Part shown: positions 17,850 through 27,964 of the stretch, one piece after another | Layout: each line of letters opens with the position of its first letter | How positions within the stretch are numbered: position 1 is the stretch's first letter | Assembly: GCF_028401955.1 (NCBI RefSeq) | Contig: NZ_JAQOTJ010000011.1 | Span: 1 to 64,000 of the forward strand | Length of the DNA stretch: 64,000 nt | Direction of reading: 5' to 3' | DNA from: Bacillus sp. BP-3 | Lineage (GTDB): Bacteria > Bacillota > Bacilli > Bacillales > Bacillaceae_G | Position numbers and translations under genes: made by a program | Notes under the pieces: model-generated | The model's input: only the letters and a program-made list of their open reading frames with translations | What the model was told of the DNA's origin: nothing | The model's database searches: none

Positions 17850-19439
17850 TTAGAATGTTACCGCACTTTCCAATTCTTCTAAACACCTTTTGAAATACTG
17901 TAACATTCTGCGGATTTCTCTTTCTTTATAATGATTCATACAGGCTATTTGAATCCAATTTCGCTCTTGTAAATAAGCAGATTCATAATGCACCACATAG
18001 CCTTGTAGCGCTAACATATTTCCTAGTTGTTGCGAAGAAATCTGCTTATCAAGCTTAATTGTAACAATTACCGGAGCAGCATGTTCTTTAGGCGTCACTA
18101 TTTGAAACCCCATGTTTGACAATTCCTTCTCTAAAAAAGTATGCATTGTAGCAACCTTTTCAAATACGTGATTCGTTTCAAATTTCTTTAATGCTTCATA
18201 CAACGCAGAGATTAAATTCCACGAATGCGAATATGGAATACTTTCATTTCCTTCGTATAATCCTAAATCCAAATACCTTGGGAGATTATCATTTGGATGG
18301 ATGGAGTGATTATAAAAAACAAATGACAATCCTGTATAAGCACCGATTGCTTTTCCACTTACACCGCTGGCAAAATATACGCCTTCTAAATTGAGTGGCA
18401 TTACTCCGATTGAACTAATACAGTCTACACACATTCTCGTATTATAGTGCTTACATATTTCTTTTAAATTCAGGAGATTGTTCAGCATACCTGTCGATGT
18501 CTCATGATGTACAAACCAAAGCCATTCATATTTTTTATTGGCGAGAATTTGCTCAACTTCTTCATATGAAAATGGTTCACCAAATTCTTTTTTGTATGTA
18601 TGAAAAGACAAACTTGCTCTTTTCACATGCTGAATTAACCGATTTCCAAATTCCCCGTTTGTTAAGACCAGCCCTTTTCCCTTCAATGCTTGCAGCTGCA
18701 TAGCAATTGCATCGTTCGCTAATGTACCGGTACCAAGCAAAATTTGCACTTGTTCAGCTTTTGTCATTTGCAGCAAGCACTTCTTTACATTTGTCATTGT
18801 GACAGTAAATTGATTTGAGCGATGTGAGATTGGTACAGAAGCAAAAGCTTTTTGCACATTGGTGGCAATTTCTACAGGACCAGGCAAAAATGTATATTTT
18901 TTCACAATAAGGCTTGCAATTGGTGACTGCTGAAAGATTGCTGGAGTAATATACATCGGCTGAAATGCTGCTTCTCTCGTGCCAACCAACTTGTAAAAAG
19001 GACGAAAACCCATTTGCTTGTATATAGAAAGCTGCCGCGTCGTACCTGATATGATTGCCATATCATATCCATTTAAATGTAAATAACGATATAGAAACCG
19101 CACCAATCCTAGAAATGCCCGCCCAGTTCGATATTCTTCTTCCACAGCTAACAAACGGATTTCATATATTTTATTTACCTGTTCTGGTAAGTGATAATCT
19201 AAATCTTGAATTTTGTGATCGAGAGAAAATGGTCGATTGTCTCGTACTGCAACCATTCCAACCAACTTTTCATCATCTAAACAGATCAAATATGTATTTT
19301 CTTCATGAAACAGATCAACTCGCAGTTTACTTTCAGTCTGTTCGTGCTGCGGAATTTCTTCTACAAATGTTTTATAATTCAGTTTATGTATTTGCTCAAA
19401 TTCCTGTGGACTATCTGCAATTTTGTAAATTACCCCCAT
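17850..19439 (-). CDS. Fusion of GNAT-type acyltransferase and class V aminotransferase
   Basis: 529 residues. Residues 1 to about 180 form an acyltransferase domain like N-acyl amino acid synthases (FEQIHKLNYKTFVEEIPQ, LVGMVAVRDNRPFSLD, EIRLLAVEEEYRTG). Residues about 185-525 are a PLP class V aminotransferase like AGXT/PhnW (PGPVEIATNVQ, ISHRSNQF, LLGTGTLANDA, HHETSTGMLN, VDCISS, then the Schiff-base Lys in SGVSGKAIGA). Likely product is an N-acylated amine or amino acid; the substrate is unknown. The ATG follows AAAGGAGTGCGCAAT. Thirteen bases after the PlsY paralog, so co-transcribed. Confidence 0.85.
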   Translation of the reverse strand: MGVIYKIADSPQEFEQIHKLNYKTFVEEIPQHEQTESKLRVDLFHEENTYLICLDDEKLVGMVAVRDNRPFSLDHKIQDLDYHLPEQVNKIYEIRLLAVEEEYRTGRAFLGLVRFLYRYLHLNGYDMAIISGTTRQLSIYKQMGFRPFYKLVGTREAAFQPMYITPAIFQQSPIASLIVKKYTFLPGPVEIATNVQKAFASVPISHRSNQFTVTMTNVKKCLLQMTKAEQVQILLGTGTLANDAIAMQLQALKGKGLVLTNGEFGNRLIQHVKRASLSFHTYKKEFGEPFSYEEVEQILANKKYEWLWFVHHETSTGMLNNLLNLKEICKHYNTRMCVDCISSIGVMPLNLEGVYFASGVSGKAIGAYTGLSFVFYNHSIHPNDNLPRYLDLGLYEGNESIPYSHSWNLISALYEALKKFETNHVFEKVATMHTFLEKELSNMGFQIVTPKEHAAPVIVTIKLDKQISSQQLGNMLALQGYVVHYESAYLQERNWIQIACMNHYKEREIRRMLQYFKRCLEELESAVTF

Positions 19440-19452
19440 ATTGCGCACTCCT

Positions 19453-20001
19453 TTATCTTTTTCTATGTGCATATAAAATTAATAAAATAAGAAAGATACT
19501 TAACCCAATTGCAGTAGTACTATAATGAAAAAAGAACATACACAGAGGTACACATGCAATGGTAATTAAACCCGCTTTTGTGAAACTTCTAATTAAGACA
19601 TATAAAATAAGAAAAATGACAACAAGAGGAAGTACCAATAGCGGATTGAATACAAGAAACCCACCTATGAATGTTGAAACCCCTTTCCCGCCTTTAAATT
19701 GAAACCAAATTGGATATAAATGTCCAGTCACTACAGCAAGCAGGGAGAGTATAAGATAACTAGAGTCTGCTGATAAAAAACTTGCTGTAAAAACAACAAT
19801 CGCACCTTTTACACTATCACCTATAAATGTAATAACGAAGTAGCTTTTTCCGTATAAACGTCCCATATTTCTTGCACCTGGATTGCAACTTCCTTGCTCG
19901 CGAATATCTACATCATATTTAAATTTAATAATAAAATATGCCGTTAATATACTTCCTAACATATAAGCGAATAACAAATAACACAGCTTATATATGACCA
20001 T
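19453..20001 (-). CDS. PlsY-like acyl-phosphate acyltransferase paralog
   Basis: 182-residue membrane protein with about five helices. It keeps the PlsY motifs GSCNPGARNMGRLYG near 37-51 and HLYPIWFQFKGGKGVSTFIG near 95-114. PlsY transfers acyl groups from acyl-phosphate to glycerol 3-phosphate at the inner face of the membrane. This copy is a bit shorter than housekeeping PlsY and sits with the GNAT-aminotransferase fusion, so it may serve a special lipid. GAGGGCG lies about 11 bases before the ATG. Confidence 0.85.
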   Translation of the reverse strand: MVIYKLCYLLFAYMLGSILTAYFIIKFKYDVDIREQGSCNPGARNMGRLYGKSYFVITFIGDSVKGAIVVFTASFLSADSSYLILSLLAVVTGHLYPIWFQFKGGKGVSTFIGGFLVFNPLLVLPLVVIFLILYVLIRSFTKAGLITIACVPLCMFFFHYSTTAIGLSIFLILLILYAHRKR

Positions 20002-20137
20002 GGTTTTATCAACGCCCTCTATCTATAACAGATTTCTTATTTTCAACTACGCTTTGTGACTTTCTGTATGTTAACACATTTTAATTATACCAAATATTAG
20101 TAATTTCCCCTTTTAATTATTTTAAAATCCAACAAAA

Positions 20138-20345
20138 AATAGAGATGTAATCGGCACCTCTATTCCTAAATTTTAATTCATTGCAAGTTAATATAGACGT
20201 TTTGCATAGATCTATTGCAGCTGTGAATCCTCTTTTTTCATATTTTTTATATTATTTTTTAAATACGGTATGTGAAATTATAAAAGAAGTCTTGTTATTA
20301 CCGCAGCAAACAAAAGAGATGCTTTCAATGAATAAGCATCTCTTT
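20138..20345 (-). terminator. Hairpins between pepD and the plsY-like gene
   Basis: AAGAGATGCTTTCAAT..AAGCATCTCTTT (20313-20345) is a terminator for pepD, which reads leftwards. A second hairpin, AATAGAGATG/CACCTCTATT (20138-20166), lies nearer the plsY-like promoter region. No gene is seen in 20002-20361. Confidence 0.7.
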
Positions 20346-20361
20346 CCTCTCTTAAATACGT

Positions 20362-21828
20362 TTAAACTAATGACTTTGCTTCTCGCAATACTTCAATAAA
20401 ATACTCCCAGTTATTCACTACAGATGGAATACTTACATGCTCATCTGGTGTATGAACATGAAACATATCTGGTCCAAGTGAAATCGCATCTAGTCCTGGA
20501 ATTTTCTCCATAAATACACCGCACTCAATTCCGGCATGAACTGCAAAAACCTCTACATCTGTGCCATATTTTTCTTTATGCACCTTTTCAAACAAGCTAC
20601 GAATTGAAGAATTTGGATTGTATGGCCATTCTGGATACTCAGATTCTTTTTCAAACTGCGCTCCCACTACTTCTGCGATATGCTTAATTTCATTTACAAT
20701 ATGTTGCTTTAAGCTTTTCACAGAACTTCTTACTTCGTTTCTTAATTTAATTTCATTATGTAACGTTTCAACAACACCTAAGTTTGTAGAACTTTCCACT
20801 AGTCCTTTTATCTCCATGCTCATGCTTTGAATACCATTAGGGATTAAGAATAATGAAGAGATAAGCTGTTTTTGTGTTTCTTTTGCAAATACACTTCCAA
20901 TTGTTTCTTCTAACTTCGTAAATGAAACATGCACATCAGGGTCTACAGCGCGTAGTTCTTCTTGTAAAATGCTTGTCCACTCTTTCACTTTCTCTTCTAC
21001 TTTTTGCACATCACTTTCAGAAAGTAAAATCGTTGCTACACTTTCACGCGGGATCGCATTTGTTTTTAATCCACCATGAACGTCACTCATAGAAAATGCA
21101 ATTTCATTGAATAAATCATAAAGGACTCTACCTAAAATTTTATTGGCATTTCCTCTTTCTTTATCAATTTCCATGCCAGAATGTCCACCTTTTAATCCGC
21201 CAACAAAAAGACGATACGGTAATACGTTAGCTGGTGTTTCTTCCCAAACAATAGAAATTGTTTCAACCGCTTTCGCGCCGCCCGCACTACTTACTAACAA
21301 TTTATGATCTTCTTCTGAATCAAGATTAATAAAGATTTTACCGCTAAAATAGCTAGGGTCAACAGCAAAAGCGCCGCCCATCGTTGTCTCTTCTTCTGTC
21401 GTAATCACGACTTCAAGAGCAGGATGTGGAATATCAGTTGCGTCTAATAAGGATAATGCATATGCAACCGCAATCCCATTATCCGCACCTAACGTCGTAT
21501 GATTTGCATACAGCATTTCCCCCGCAATTCGTAATTGAATTGGGTCTTTCTCAAAGTCATGAACAGTTGCTTGATTCTTTTCACATACCATATCCATATG
21601 CCCCTGCATAATAATCGTTGGCACATTCTCATATCCAGCTGTTGCTGGCTTCTTAATAATGACATTTAGTGCATGATCTTGTACAACTTCTAAATTTCTC
21701 TCTTGCGCAAATTTGACTAAATAATCACTAATTTCTTTCTCATTTCCCGATCCTCTTGGAATCTTTGAAATTTCTGCAAAATGATGAAATACAGGATGCT
21801 TAATTAATTCTTCTAAATTGTTATACAT
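20362..21828 (-). CDS. pepD: Aminoacyl-histidine dipeptidase (Xaa-His dipeptidase)
   Basis: Cytoplasmic M20-family zinc dipeptidase of 488 residues that splits dipeptides such as carnosine. Visible ligands and catalytic residues: HMDMVCEK (first His/Asp), LGADNGIA (bridging Asp), TTEEETTMGGA (catalytic Glu pair), NLDSEED and the late His in FHVHTPDEHVSI. Normal family length. The ATG follows AGAGGAGAAGCAG. A partial copy of its 3' end lies 2.5 kb away, beyond the plsY-like/GNAT pair. Confidence 0.95.
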   Translation of the reverse strand: MYNNLEELIKHPVFHHFAEISKIPRGSGNEKEISDYLVKFAQERNLEVVQDHALNVIIKKPATAGYENVPTIIMQGHMDMVCEKNQATVHDFEKDPIQLRIAGEMLYANHTTLGADNGIAVAYALSLLDATDIPHPALEVVITTEEETTMGGAFAVDPSYFSGKIFINLDSEEDHKLLVSSAGGAKAVETISIVWEETPANVLPYRLFVGGLKGGHSGMEIDKERGNANKILGRVLYDLFNEIAFSMSDVHGGLKTNAIPRESVATILLSESDVQKVEEKVKEWTSILQEELRAVDPDVHVSFTKLEETIGSVFAKETQKQLISSLFLIPNGIQSMSMEIKGLVESSTNLGVVETLHNEIKLRNEVRSSVKSLKQHIVNEIKHIAEVVGAQFEKESEYPEWPYNPNSSIRSLFEKVHKEKYGTDVEVFAVHAGIECGVFMEKIPGLDAISLGPDMFHVHTPDEHVSIPSVVNNWEYFIEVLREAKSLV

Positions 21829-22229
21829 CTGCTTCTCCTCTTTTCAGTTATGATAAAATAACAACTTTATATAAGTATTGTACCATTTTCAATCGATATA
21901 TAAGCTATTTTCTCATCGTTTTATACTTATTAAAAAAATACTGAGAAAAATTCGAAAAAGATATATCGTATTGTTCCATTAAAAAATCCACTAGATTGAA
22001 CTTTATTGATACAATTATATTCTTTCTTCTATCTTCACCTTATCTTATAAAATAAAAATTTAATTTGTATGTGTTTTCTTTGTTTATTTTGGATTTGTAG
22101 TATAGTATTCGCCTAGTTTCTAAAATTTAATCATATGTAATTATCATCTTAAGAAAACTAATAATCGTTTGGTTAAAATTGTATATATAGTTACATAATG
22201 GTATATTAAAAGAAAAAGGAGATAGAAAA
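21829..22229. other. AT-rich intergenic region between divergent genes
   Basis: About 400 bases between pepD (leftward) and a lipoprotein gene (rightward). It must hold both promoters; no clear consensus pair, repeat or further gene stands out. Confidence 0.4.
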
Positions 22230-22694
22230 ATGAAACGATTACTTTATTATTTATTTGCAATTATGCTAATTTTCAATTTAATCGGTTGTTCTTCGAATAC
22301 TTCAAAAACATCTGAAACAAATAACTCAACAGAATTGATGATATTGAAAGATGCCGAAATAGAGAATATAAAATTATTAAAATCACAAACTGCTAAAGAA
22401 GATTTCATAATTACCAAACATCAAACTTCAGATGATTCCTTAATCAAAGATATTGTCCGAACAATAAAAGTTGGTTCACCAATTACATCTCATTTAAATG
22501 AAAAGGCCAAAAAATCTTTAAACAGAGAAATGGAAGTTAACTTTAAAAACGGTTCAACAGAAACTCTTTTCATCTTAATTAATGATAAAAAAGAGATTTC
22601 TGTAATAAAAGAATCCGGTGATGGTTATAAACTTAAAAATGATGCTCCTAAGTTAGTAGTTGATTTCTTCTTTAAAAAAGAAGTAAATTTATAA
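22230..22694 (+). CDS. Hypothetical lipoprotein
   Basis: 154 residues with a lipoprotein signal (MKRLLYYLFAIMLIFNLIGC), then a Ser/Thr-rich linker (SSNTSKTSETNNST). The mature domain (about 40-154) is mixed alpha/beta with the pattern DAEIENIKLLKSQT, FKNGSTETLFILINDKKEIS near the end. No family recognised. Good site (AAAAAGGAGATAGAAAA). Monocistronic; a repeat element follows at once. Confidence 0.75.
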   Translation: MKRLLYYLFAIMLIFNLIGCSSNTSKTSETNNSTELMILKDAEIENIKLLKSQTAKEDFIITKHQTSDDSLIKDIVRTIKVGSPITSHLNEKAKKSLNREMEVNFKNGSTETLFILINDKKEISVIKESGDGYKLKNDAPKLVVDFFFKKEVNL

Positions 22695-22735
22695 TAATTA
22701 AAAATACATATAAAAAAGGTACAGATTTTGTGAGA

Positions 22736-22860
22736 GCACTGAAAAAGTCCTTTTAAAAAAAGAAGATAACTCCCTACTACATATAGGAATTTGTCTTCTT
22801 TTTGATTTCCGTTTATTCATAAGAATTCTGTCGTTTACTCAAAGTAGACACTTTTTCAGC
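22736..22860. repeat. MITE-like repeat with CACTGAAAAAGT ends, copy 1
   Basis: 125 bp, left end GCACTGAAAAAGTCC and right end ACACTTTTTCAGC in inverted orientation, with an inner hairpin (AAAGAAGATAA..TTGTCTTCTTTTT) that can act as a terminator. It ends one base before the gpmA stop codon. Related copies at 33722-33855 and about 50656. Confidence 0.65.
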
Positions 22861-22861
22861 A

Positions 22862-23599
22862 TTAGAGTTGTACATGCTTCGGAATTTCTCCTTCTGGTAC
22901 TTCTCCATCCATACTCAAATAATAGTGCCGAATTGGTTTTAAGTTATTATCTAATTCATAAACAAGCGGAATGCTCGTAGGAATATTTAATGTAACAACT
23001 CCATCATCAGATAAGTGATCTAAATATTTTACAAGCGAACGAATTGTATTACCGTGCGATGAAATAATAACTTTCTCACCCTTTTGTAATACTGGCACAA
23101 TTTCTTCATGCCAATACATCAGAACACGTTTTTCTGTATCTTCTAGACATTCGGTAAGCGGAAATTCCCCTTCTTTTAAATATTTATATCTAGGGTCTGA
23201 AACTTCATAGCGCGAATCGTCTTTCGTAAGTGCTGGCGGTCTGACATTTGTACTTCTGCGCCATATATGTACTTGTTCTTCTCCGTACTTCTTCGTCGTT
23301 TCATCTTTATTTAATCCTTGTAGTGCACCGTAATGCCGTTCATTTAAATGCCACGATTTATAGACAGGTACCCAAGAAAGATTCATTTCATGAAGAATAA
23401 TCCATAGGGTTCGAATGGCTCTTTTTAATACAGAAGTGTATGCAACGTCAAATGTATAACCATTCACCTTTAATATCTGGCCCGCTTCTCTCGCTTCCTG
23501 TAATCCATTTGTCGACATATCAACATCGGTCCATCCAGTAAACCTATTTTCCACATTCCATACACTTTGACCATGACGAAGAAGCACAAGCTTAATCAT
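22862..23599 (-). CDS. gpmA: 2,3-bisphosphoglycerate-dependent phosphoglycerate mutase
   Basis: 245-residue cytoplasmic enzyme that interconverts 3- and 2-phosphoglycerate. It has the phospho-His motif [10 protein letters not shown] near residue 10, the [10 protein letters not shown] specificity segment, [10 protein letters not shown], and the second active His in [10 protein letters not shown]. Length and end (GEIPKHVQL) are those of the dPGM family. The second ATG is chosen as start (GGAGGAGATATTGTT upstream). B. cereus group bacteria also carry the cofactor-independent enzyme, so this one is accessory. Confidence 0.95.
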   Translation of the reverse strand: MIKLVLLRHGQSVWNVENRFTGWTDVDMSTNGLQEAREAGQILKVNGYTFDVAYTSVLKRAIRTLWIILHEMNLSWVPVYKSWHLNERHYGALQGLNKDETTKKYGEEQVHIWRRSTNVRPPALTKDDSRYEVSDPRYKYLKEGEFPLTECLEDTEKRVLMYWHEEIVPVLQKGEKVIISSHGNTIRSLVKYLDHLSDDGVVTLNIPTSIPLVYELDNNLKPIRHYYLSMDGEVPEGEIPKHVQL

Positions 23600-23651
23600 A
23601 ACAATATCTCCTCCAAACAAAAAAATGTTTTACATCTATAATGTACTACTC

Positions 23652-24347
23652 TTATATTATTCTTAGTTTCAATTTAGATAATTCAGTGTCAGAAAGGTCG
23701 CGATGTTTATAATCCATTAGTTGAACATTACCTCCACCTTTTACTCGAAACCTCATCGTATCTTCTCCATACGGTGGATTATGGGCCCCTTTAAACGTAA
23801 TAACTTGAACAATAACATAAAATTCAAATTCCGCTTTATCTTTTTCAATACATACTATCTTTTCGTCTCCTCTGTACCATAGCCTACCTTCACCATAATA
23901 ATCTTTTACAGCACCACCGATATACTCTACAAGTCGTTCAATAAGAACTTCCTTTAACAGTTCTTTTGGTACAGGTATTCTATTTATAACCTTTTTCTCT
24001 TCCCGTAAAACCGTCCAATTCTTATGTATCTTTTTTATATGATAAAGAACATTCTCACCATTTTGTTTTACTATATGAACATATCCCAAACTCCCTTTTA
24101 CATACACTCTCGGCTCTAGAACCCATTGTTGTTCTCTCCGTAAAATTTCAAAAAATATTTTTGTTAGGGAAGTAATTTTCCCCTCATTTATAAGTTCAGT
24201 AAAATCGTCTAGAACGTACAAACGAGCTCCACTTATATTCACATCAAAATAATCTTGTATGTTTTTCTTTTCTTCACCATGTACGAAGCTAGTTAAAGAA
24301 AACATAAATAGAGTGAAAACGACGATTGTAACAAGTTTCTTCACCAA
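23652..24347 (-). CDS. Secreted DUF3888-domain protein
   Basis: 231 residues with an N-terminal signal peptide (MVKKLVTIVVFTLFMFSLTS..VHGEE). The C-terminal 90 residues carry the DUF3888 pattern: YIGGAVKDYYGEGRLWY, then VIVQVITFKGAHNPPYGEDT. DUF3888 proteins are secreted Bacillus proteins without known function; the N-terminal 120 residues are extra compared with the short family members. Monocistronic between gpmA and the helicase gene, with a terminator upstream at 24392. Confidence 0.75.
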   Translation of the reverse strand: MVKKLVTIVVFTLFMFSLTSFVHGEEKKNIQDYFDVNISGARLYVLDDFTELINEGKITSLTKIFFEILRREQQWVLEPRVYVKGSLGYVHIVKQNGENVLYHIKKIHKNWTVLREEKKVINRIPVPKELLKEVLIERLVEYIGGAVKDYYGEGRLWYRGDEKIVCIEKDKAEFEFYVIVQVITFKGAHNPPYGEDTMRFRVKGGGNVQLMDYKHRDLSDTELSKLKLRII

Positions 24348-24391
24348 ATCACCTCGCCAGTTAGTATGTCCTAAAGTTTTTACGCATAAAA

Positions 24392-24426
24392 AAACATGAG
24401 TCCTCTTTTCAAAAGGTACTCATGTT
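24392..24426 (-). terminator. Terminator of the DEAD-box helicase gene
   Basis: ACATGAGT pairs with ACTCATGT with an inner ccTTTTcaAAAgg stem and an A-run at the left; on the minus strand this gives a T-run after the stem. Confidence 0.8.
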
Positions 24427-24443
24427 CAATCATTACTATATTT

Positions 24444-25766
24444 TTATCGTCCACGCTTTTTCTGTCCAGGCTTTGCACTACGCTTTTTTTTGCTTGGTTG
24501 ACCAAAACGAGATTTCTCTGTTTTTGGTCCTTCTTTTCTATCACGACGTCCAGACTGACCAAATTGTTTCTTCTCTTTAAATGGTTTCTTTTCTCTTGGT
24601 TTTTGCGACCTTTGTTCTTTTTTCTCAGGCTCTTGTTTGTTAGGTTGCTCTACTACTTGGCGTTGTAATGATGTGTTAATTCCTTTTTCAATTTGCTGTA
24701 AATACATTTTATCTTTTGGCGCAACTAATGTAATTGCCAGCCCACTTCCACCAGCACGGCCTGTCCGTCCGATGCGGTGAATGTAACTTTCGACATCTTC
24801 TGGGATATCGTAATTAAATACATGCGTAACACCTTCTACATCAAGTCCTCTTGCTGCTACATCTGTTGCAATTAAATATTGAATTTCAGCATCCCGAAAA
24901 CGCTTCATAACACGCTCGCGTTTTCCTTGTGATAAATCACCGTGAAGTTCATCACAATTAAAACCGTATCCTTTCAGCGCCTCATACAATTTTGTAACTC
25001 TGCGCTTCGTACGGCAGAAGATAACAGCTAAAAACGGTTGATCTCGTTCCATCAGTTGACGAAGTGTATCTTGTTTTGCTCGGTCAGTCGTTTCCACGAC
25101 GCGTTGTGTAATATTATTTACTGTAACCTCTGCACTTTGAATTTTTATAATTTCAGGCTTGTTCATATAACGCTTTGCAAGCGATTGAATTTGCTTAGCC
25201 ATCGTAGCAGAGAACAACATCGTTTGTCTCTCAACAGGTGTTTGTTCAATAATTTCTTCTACCTCTGGTAAAAAACCAAAATGCAGCATTTGATCTGCTT
25301 CATCTAAAACGAGCATAGATACATGTGATAATTCAATTGTCCCGCGGCGTAAATGGTCTAATAATCGGCCAGGTGTCGCGACAACAATATGTGTATTTCC
25401 TTGTAATTTCTTCATTTGTTGTGAGACATCTTGTCCGCCATATACCGCAAGTACATGAATATCATTTACATGCACAGTCATTTTTTCAATTTCGTTTGTG
25501 ATTTGCAATGCCAATTCTCGCGTTGGTGCTACAATTAACGCCTGTACATGACTAGACTGCGGATTTATTTTTTCTAATATCGGCAAAATAAATGCTAATG
25601 TTTTTCCTGTTCCTGTTTTTGCTTGTCCAATAATATCTTTTCCAGCTAGTACTATTGGTATTGCTTTTTCTTGAATCGGCGTCGATTCGGCAATTCCATT
25701 TTCTCTTAATGTATCATTTAACGTAGTGCTAATTCCTAATTCTAAAAAACTTTTCAAATCGATCAC
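24444..25766 (-). CDS. DEAD-box ATP-dependent RNA helicase
   Basis: 440 residues with all core motifs: Q-motif ([10 protein letters not shown]), [32 protein letters not shown] and [10 protein letters not shown]. After residue 365 comes a basic, glutamine-rich tail ([20 protein letters not shown] and onward) that should bind RNA without a folded domain. B. cereus has several such helicases (Csh proteins) for cold growth and RNA turnover; which one this is cannot be settled from the window. Single gene with its own terminator. Confidence 0.93.
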   Translation of the reverse strand: MIDLKSFLELGISTTLNDTLRENGIAESTPIQEKAIPIVLAGKDIIGQAKTGTGKTLAFILPILEKINPQSSHVQALIVAPTRELALQITNEIEKMTVHVNDIHVLAVYGGQDVSQQMKKLQGNTHIVVATPGRLLDHLRRGTIELSHVSMLVLDEADQMLHFGFLPEVEEIIEQTPVERQTMLFSATMAKQIQSLAKRYMNKPEIIKIQSAEVTVNNITQRVVETTDRAKQDTLRQLMERDQPFLAVIFCRTKRRVTKLYEALKGYGFNCDELHGDLSQGKRERVMKRFRDAEIQYLIATDVAARGLDVEGVTHVFNYDIPEDVESYIHRIGRTGRAGGSGLAITLVAPKDKMYLQQIEKGINTSLQRQVVEQPNKQEPEKKEQRSQKPREKKPFKEKKQFGQSGRRDRKEGPKTEKSRFGQPSKKKRSAKPGQKKRGR

Positions 25767-25864
25767 TTCTTTTCACTATTTTTCATATCAAATATTGATT
25801 GTACCATTTATTTTGCTAAATATGAAAAAGAAGATTACATTTATTCTATTTTTCAAATATAAAA

Positions 25865-25909
25865 TAACCCCTCACTTCAAAACGTACTACTGTTTAAATG
25901 AAGGGTTAC
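25865..25909 (-). terminator. Terminator of the MutS2-like gene
   Basis: AACCCcTCA and TGAaGGGTT pair across a 26-base loop just past the stop codon at 25921. Confidence 0.55.
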
Positions 25910-25920
25910 TAACAATTGAA

Positions 25921-27816
25921 TTATTTTTTTCTTATTTCTTTTTGTATTTTTCTTAATGCCTTTTTAGAGCCTCGCTCTATATCATGTTGCAGCTTTCTCT
26001 CTTTATAACTTACAAACAAAGTATTTATATCGTAGCCTTCTGGATACAACTCTGCTGCTTTCAGTTCTAGAATGACACGCTTACAATTCACTTCCATAAA
26101 CTCTTCTTTGTATAGTACTACAATATTATTGAAACTATCTTGTGTCTTGTATACAATACCAGAATCATTGTGATCCAATAATGTTACTTTGTCTCCAATC
26201 TCATACTCATAAGTTTCTTTCGTTTTCACCGCATTCACTTCAGGCTTCTTTATTTTATTTTCTTTTACAAGCTCTAAGTTATAATCTTTATTTTCCATAT
26301 AACACTGTGCTCGCTCCAAAACACGTTCCCGTAAATTCATCTTTCTAGAGATCCAAAGTGCGTTACTATCTCCAGATTCTCCAATCATTAACTGATACAT
26401 CGGCTCTAATGTTTCATTATGAAATTGCATAGCTGCATTCATGAAGTCACTGTGAATTTCTGAGAATCGTTTAATTTCACCATAATGAGTCGTCGCAACT
26501 GTAACACATCCTATATGATAAAATTCTTCTAAAATGGCAATCGCAAGTGCAGCACCTTCATTTGGTTCTGTGCCACTACCAATTTCATCAAATAACAACA
26601 ACGTATTATTGTTAGATATTCTCATAATTTCTGAAATGTTTTTCATATGTGAAGAAAAAGTACTTAAAGCATTTTCAATACTTTGATTGTCACCTATATC
26701 TACAAAAATAGAATCAAAAAGGGCAATTTCAGTCTCTTCATCACCATGAATATGAAACCCTGACATTGTTGCTAAAGTTAATAATCCAATTGTTTTCAAA
26801 ACAATAGTCTTTCCTCCAGCATTTGGTCCCGTAATGACTAAACTGCGATATTCTTTTCCAATCTCAAAATGTAATGGAATAATCTCACCTTGTAAAAGAG
26901 GATGTTTACATTCAACTAGTTTTATATATCCATGACTATTTAATTTCGGTGCGATCCCACCTATACTCTTACTAAACTTAGCTTTCGCGAAAATCATATC
27001 GTATTGACTTATAAGCTCAATATTAATTTTGATATCACTAACGTTCTCAAAAATCATTCCTGATAAAGTGGCTAATATTTGATACTCTTCTATCGCCTCT
27101 TCCGCTTTTAAACTCGCTAACTCACCGCTTAATTTTGAAATAACAGCTGGTTCCATAAAGACTGTTGAACCTTTAGAAGACATCTCTACAATTGTTCCTG
27201 CAACTTGATTTTTATAAGAAGCCTTAATAGGAACAGTAAATCGATCATCTTTTTTGCTAATAAAGAATTCTTGAATATACTCCTTATTTGCACTACTTTT
27301 TAAAAATTTATTTAAGCGATCTCCAATCTTTCCTTCTGCTGTTTCGATATGATTTCGAATTCGCTTTAATTCCTTACTCGCAGCAGAATCAACTCGATTC
27401 CCTTTAATCGAAAAATGAATCTCTTCCTCGATATTTTTGAACTCTGACATCGAGTATGCGTAAGAACTTAAAACAGGTGCAAAAAATGCTTTACTTAACA
27501 TAAATCCCTTAATTTTTCTACATCCTCTTAAAAAATCTGATACACTCACTAAATCAGCTGCTTCTAAAATCAGCCCTTTTTCAAGCTTTCCAATTATATT
27601 TTCTATATTAGAGATCCCAACTAATGGAACGTGGCTTTCTGTATTTAATATCGCTTTTGCTTCAGTTGTTTCATGTAAACGATTTTTGACTACTTTTATA
27701 TTCGAGCTTGGTTGCAGTTTATCTAATAATTGTTTTCCTAATCCGCTTACACAATATGATTTGACTATTTCCTTCAATTCGTTATACTGTAACTTTTCAA
27801 AAGTCATTATATTCAT
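25921..27816 (-). CDS. MutS2-like ATPase without Smr domain
   Basis: 631 residues, shorter than MutS2 (about 780). It has the MutS lever and clamp region, the ATPase (Walker A ITGPNAGGKT near 330, LLLFDEIGSGTEPNEGAALA, ATTHYGEIKRFSE) and then a KOW-like segment (YEIGDKVTLLDHNDSGIVY), but no C-terminal Smr nuclease. B. subtilis MutS2 acts on collided ribosomes; a form without Smr could split or rescue ribosomes without cutting. Start at 27816 has GAGGAGAACAAAA. A long structured leader with an intrinsic terminator lies upstream, suggesting induced expression. Confidence 0.85.
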   Translation of the reverse strand: MNIMTFEKLQYNELKEIVKSYCVSGLGKQLLDKLQPSSNIKVVKNRLHETTEAKAILNTESHVPLVGISNIENIIGKLEKGLILEAADLVSVSDFLRGCRKIKGFMLSKAFFAPVLSSYAYSMSEFKNIEEEIHFSIKGNRVDSAASKELKRIRNHIETAEGKIGDRLNKFLKSSANKEYIQEFFISKKDDRFTVPIKASYKNQVAGTIVEMSSKGSTVFMEPAVISKLSGELASLKAEEAIEEYQILATLSGMIFENVSDIKINIELISQYDMIFAKAKFSKSIGGIAPKLNSHGYIKLVECKHPLLQGEIIPLHFEIGKEYRSLVITGPNAGGKTIVLKTIGLLTLATMSGFHIHGDEETEIALFDSIFVDIGDNQSIENALSTFSSHMKNISEIMRISNNNTLLLFDEIGSGTEPNEGAALAIAILEEFYHIGCVTVATTHYGEIKRFSEIHSDFMNAAMQFHNETLEPMYQLMIGESGDSNALWISRKMNLRERVLERAQCYMENKDYNLELVKENKIKKPEVNAVKTKETYEYEIGDKVTLLDHNDSGIVYKTQDSFNNIVVLYKEEFMEVNCKRVILELKAAELYPEGYDINTLFVSYKERKLQHDIERGSKKALRKIQKEIRKK

Positions 27817-27964
27817 TTTTGTTCTCCTCACTATGATTTAATAATTGAATCATGTATGAAGATACCTAATAATAAGATTTCAATAAGCTTATATAAGGAA
27901 AAACTTCTCTCAGTGAGGATCGGTCCCCATCCATATGGAAGAACTCTTCCTATCCAAAAGTCGT

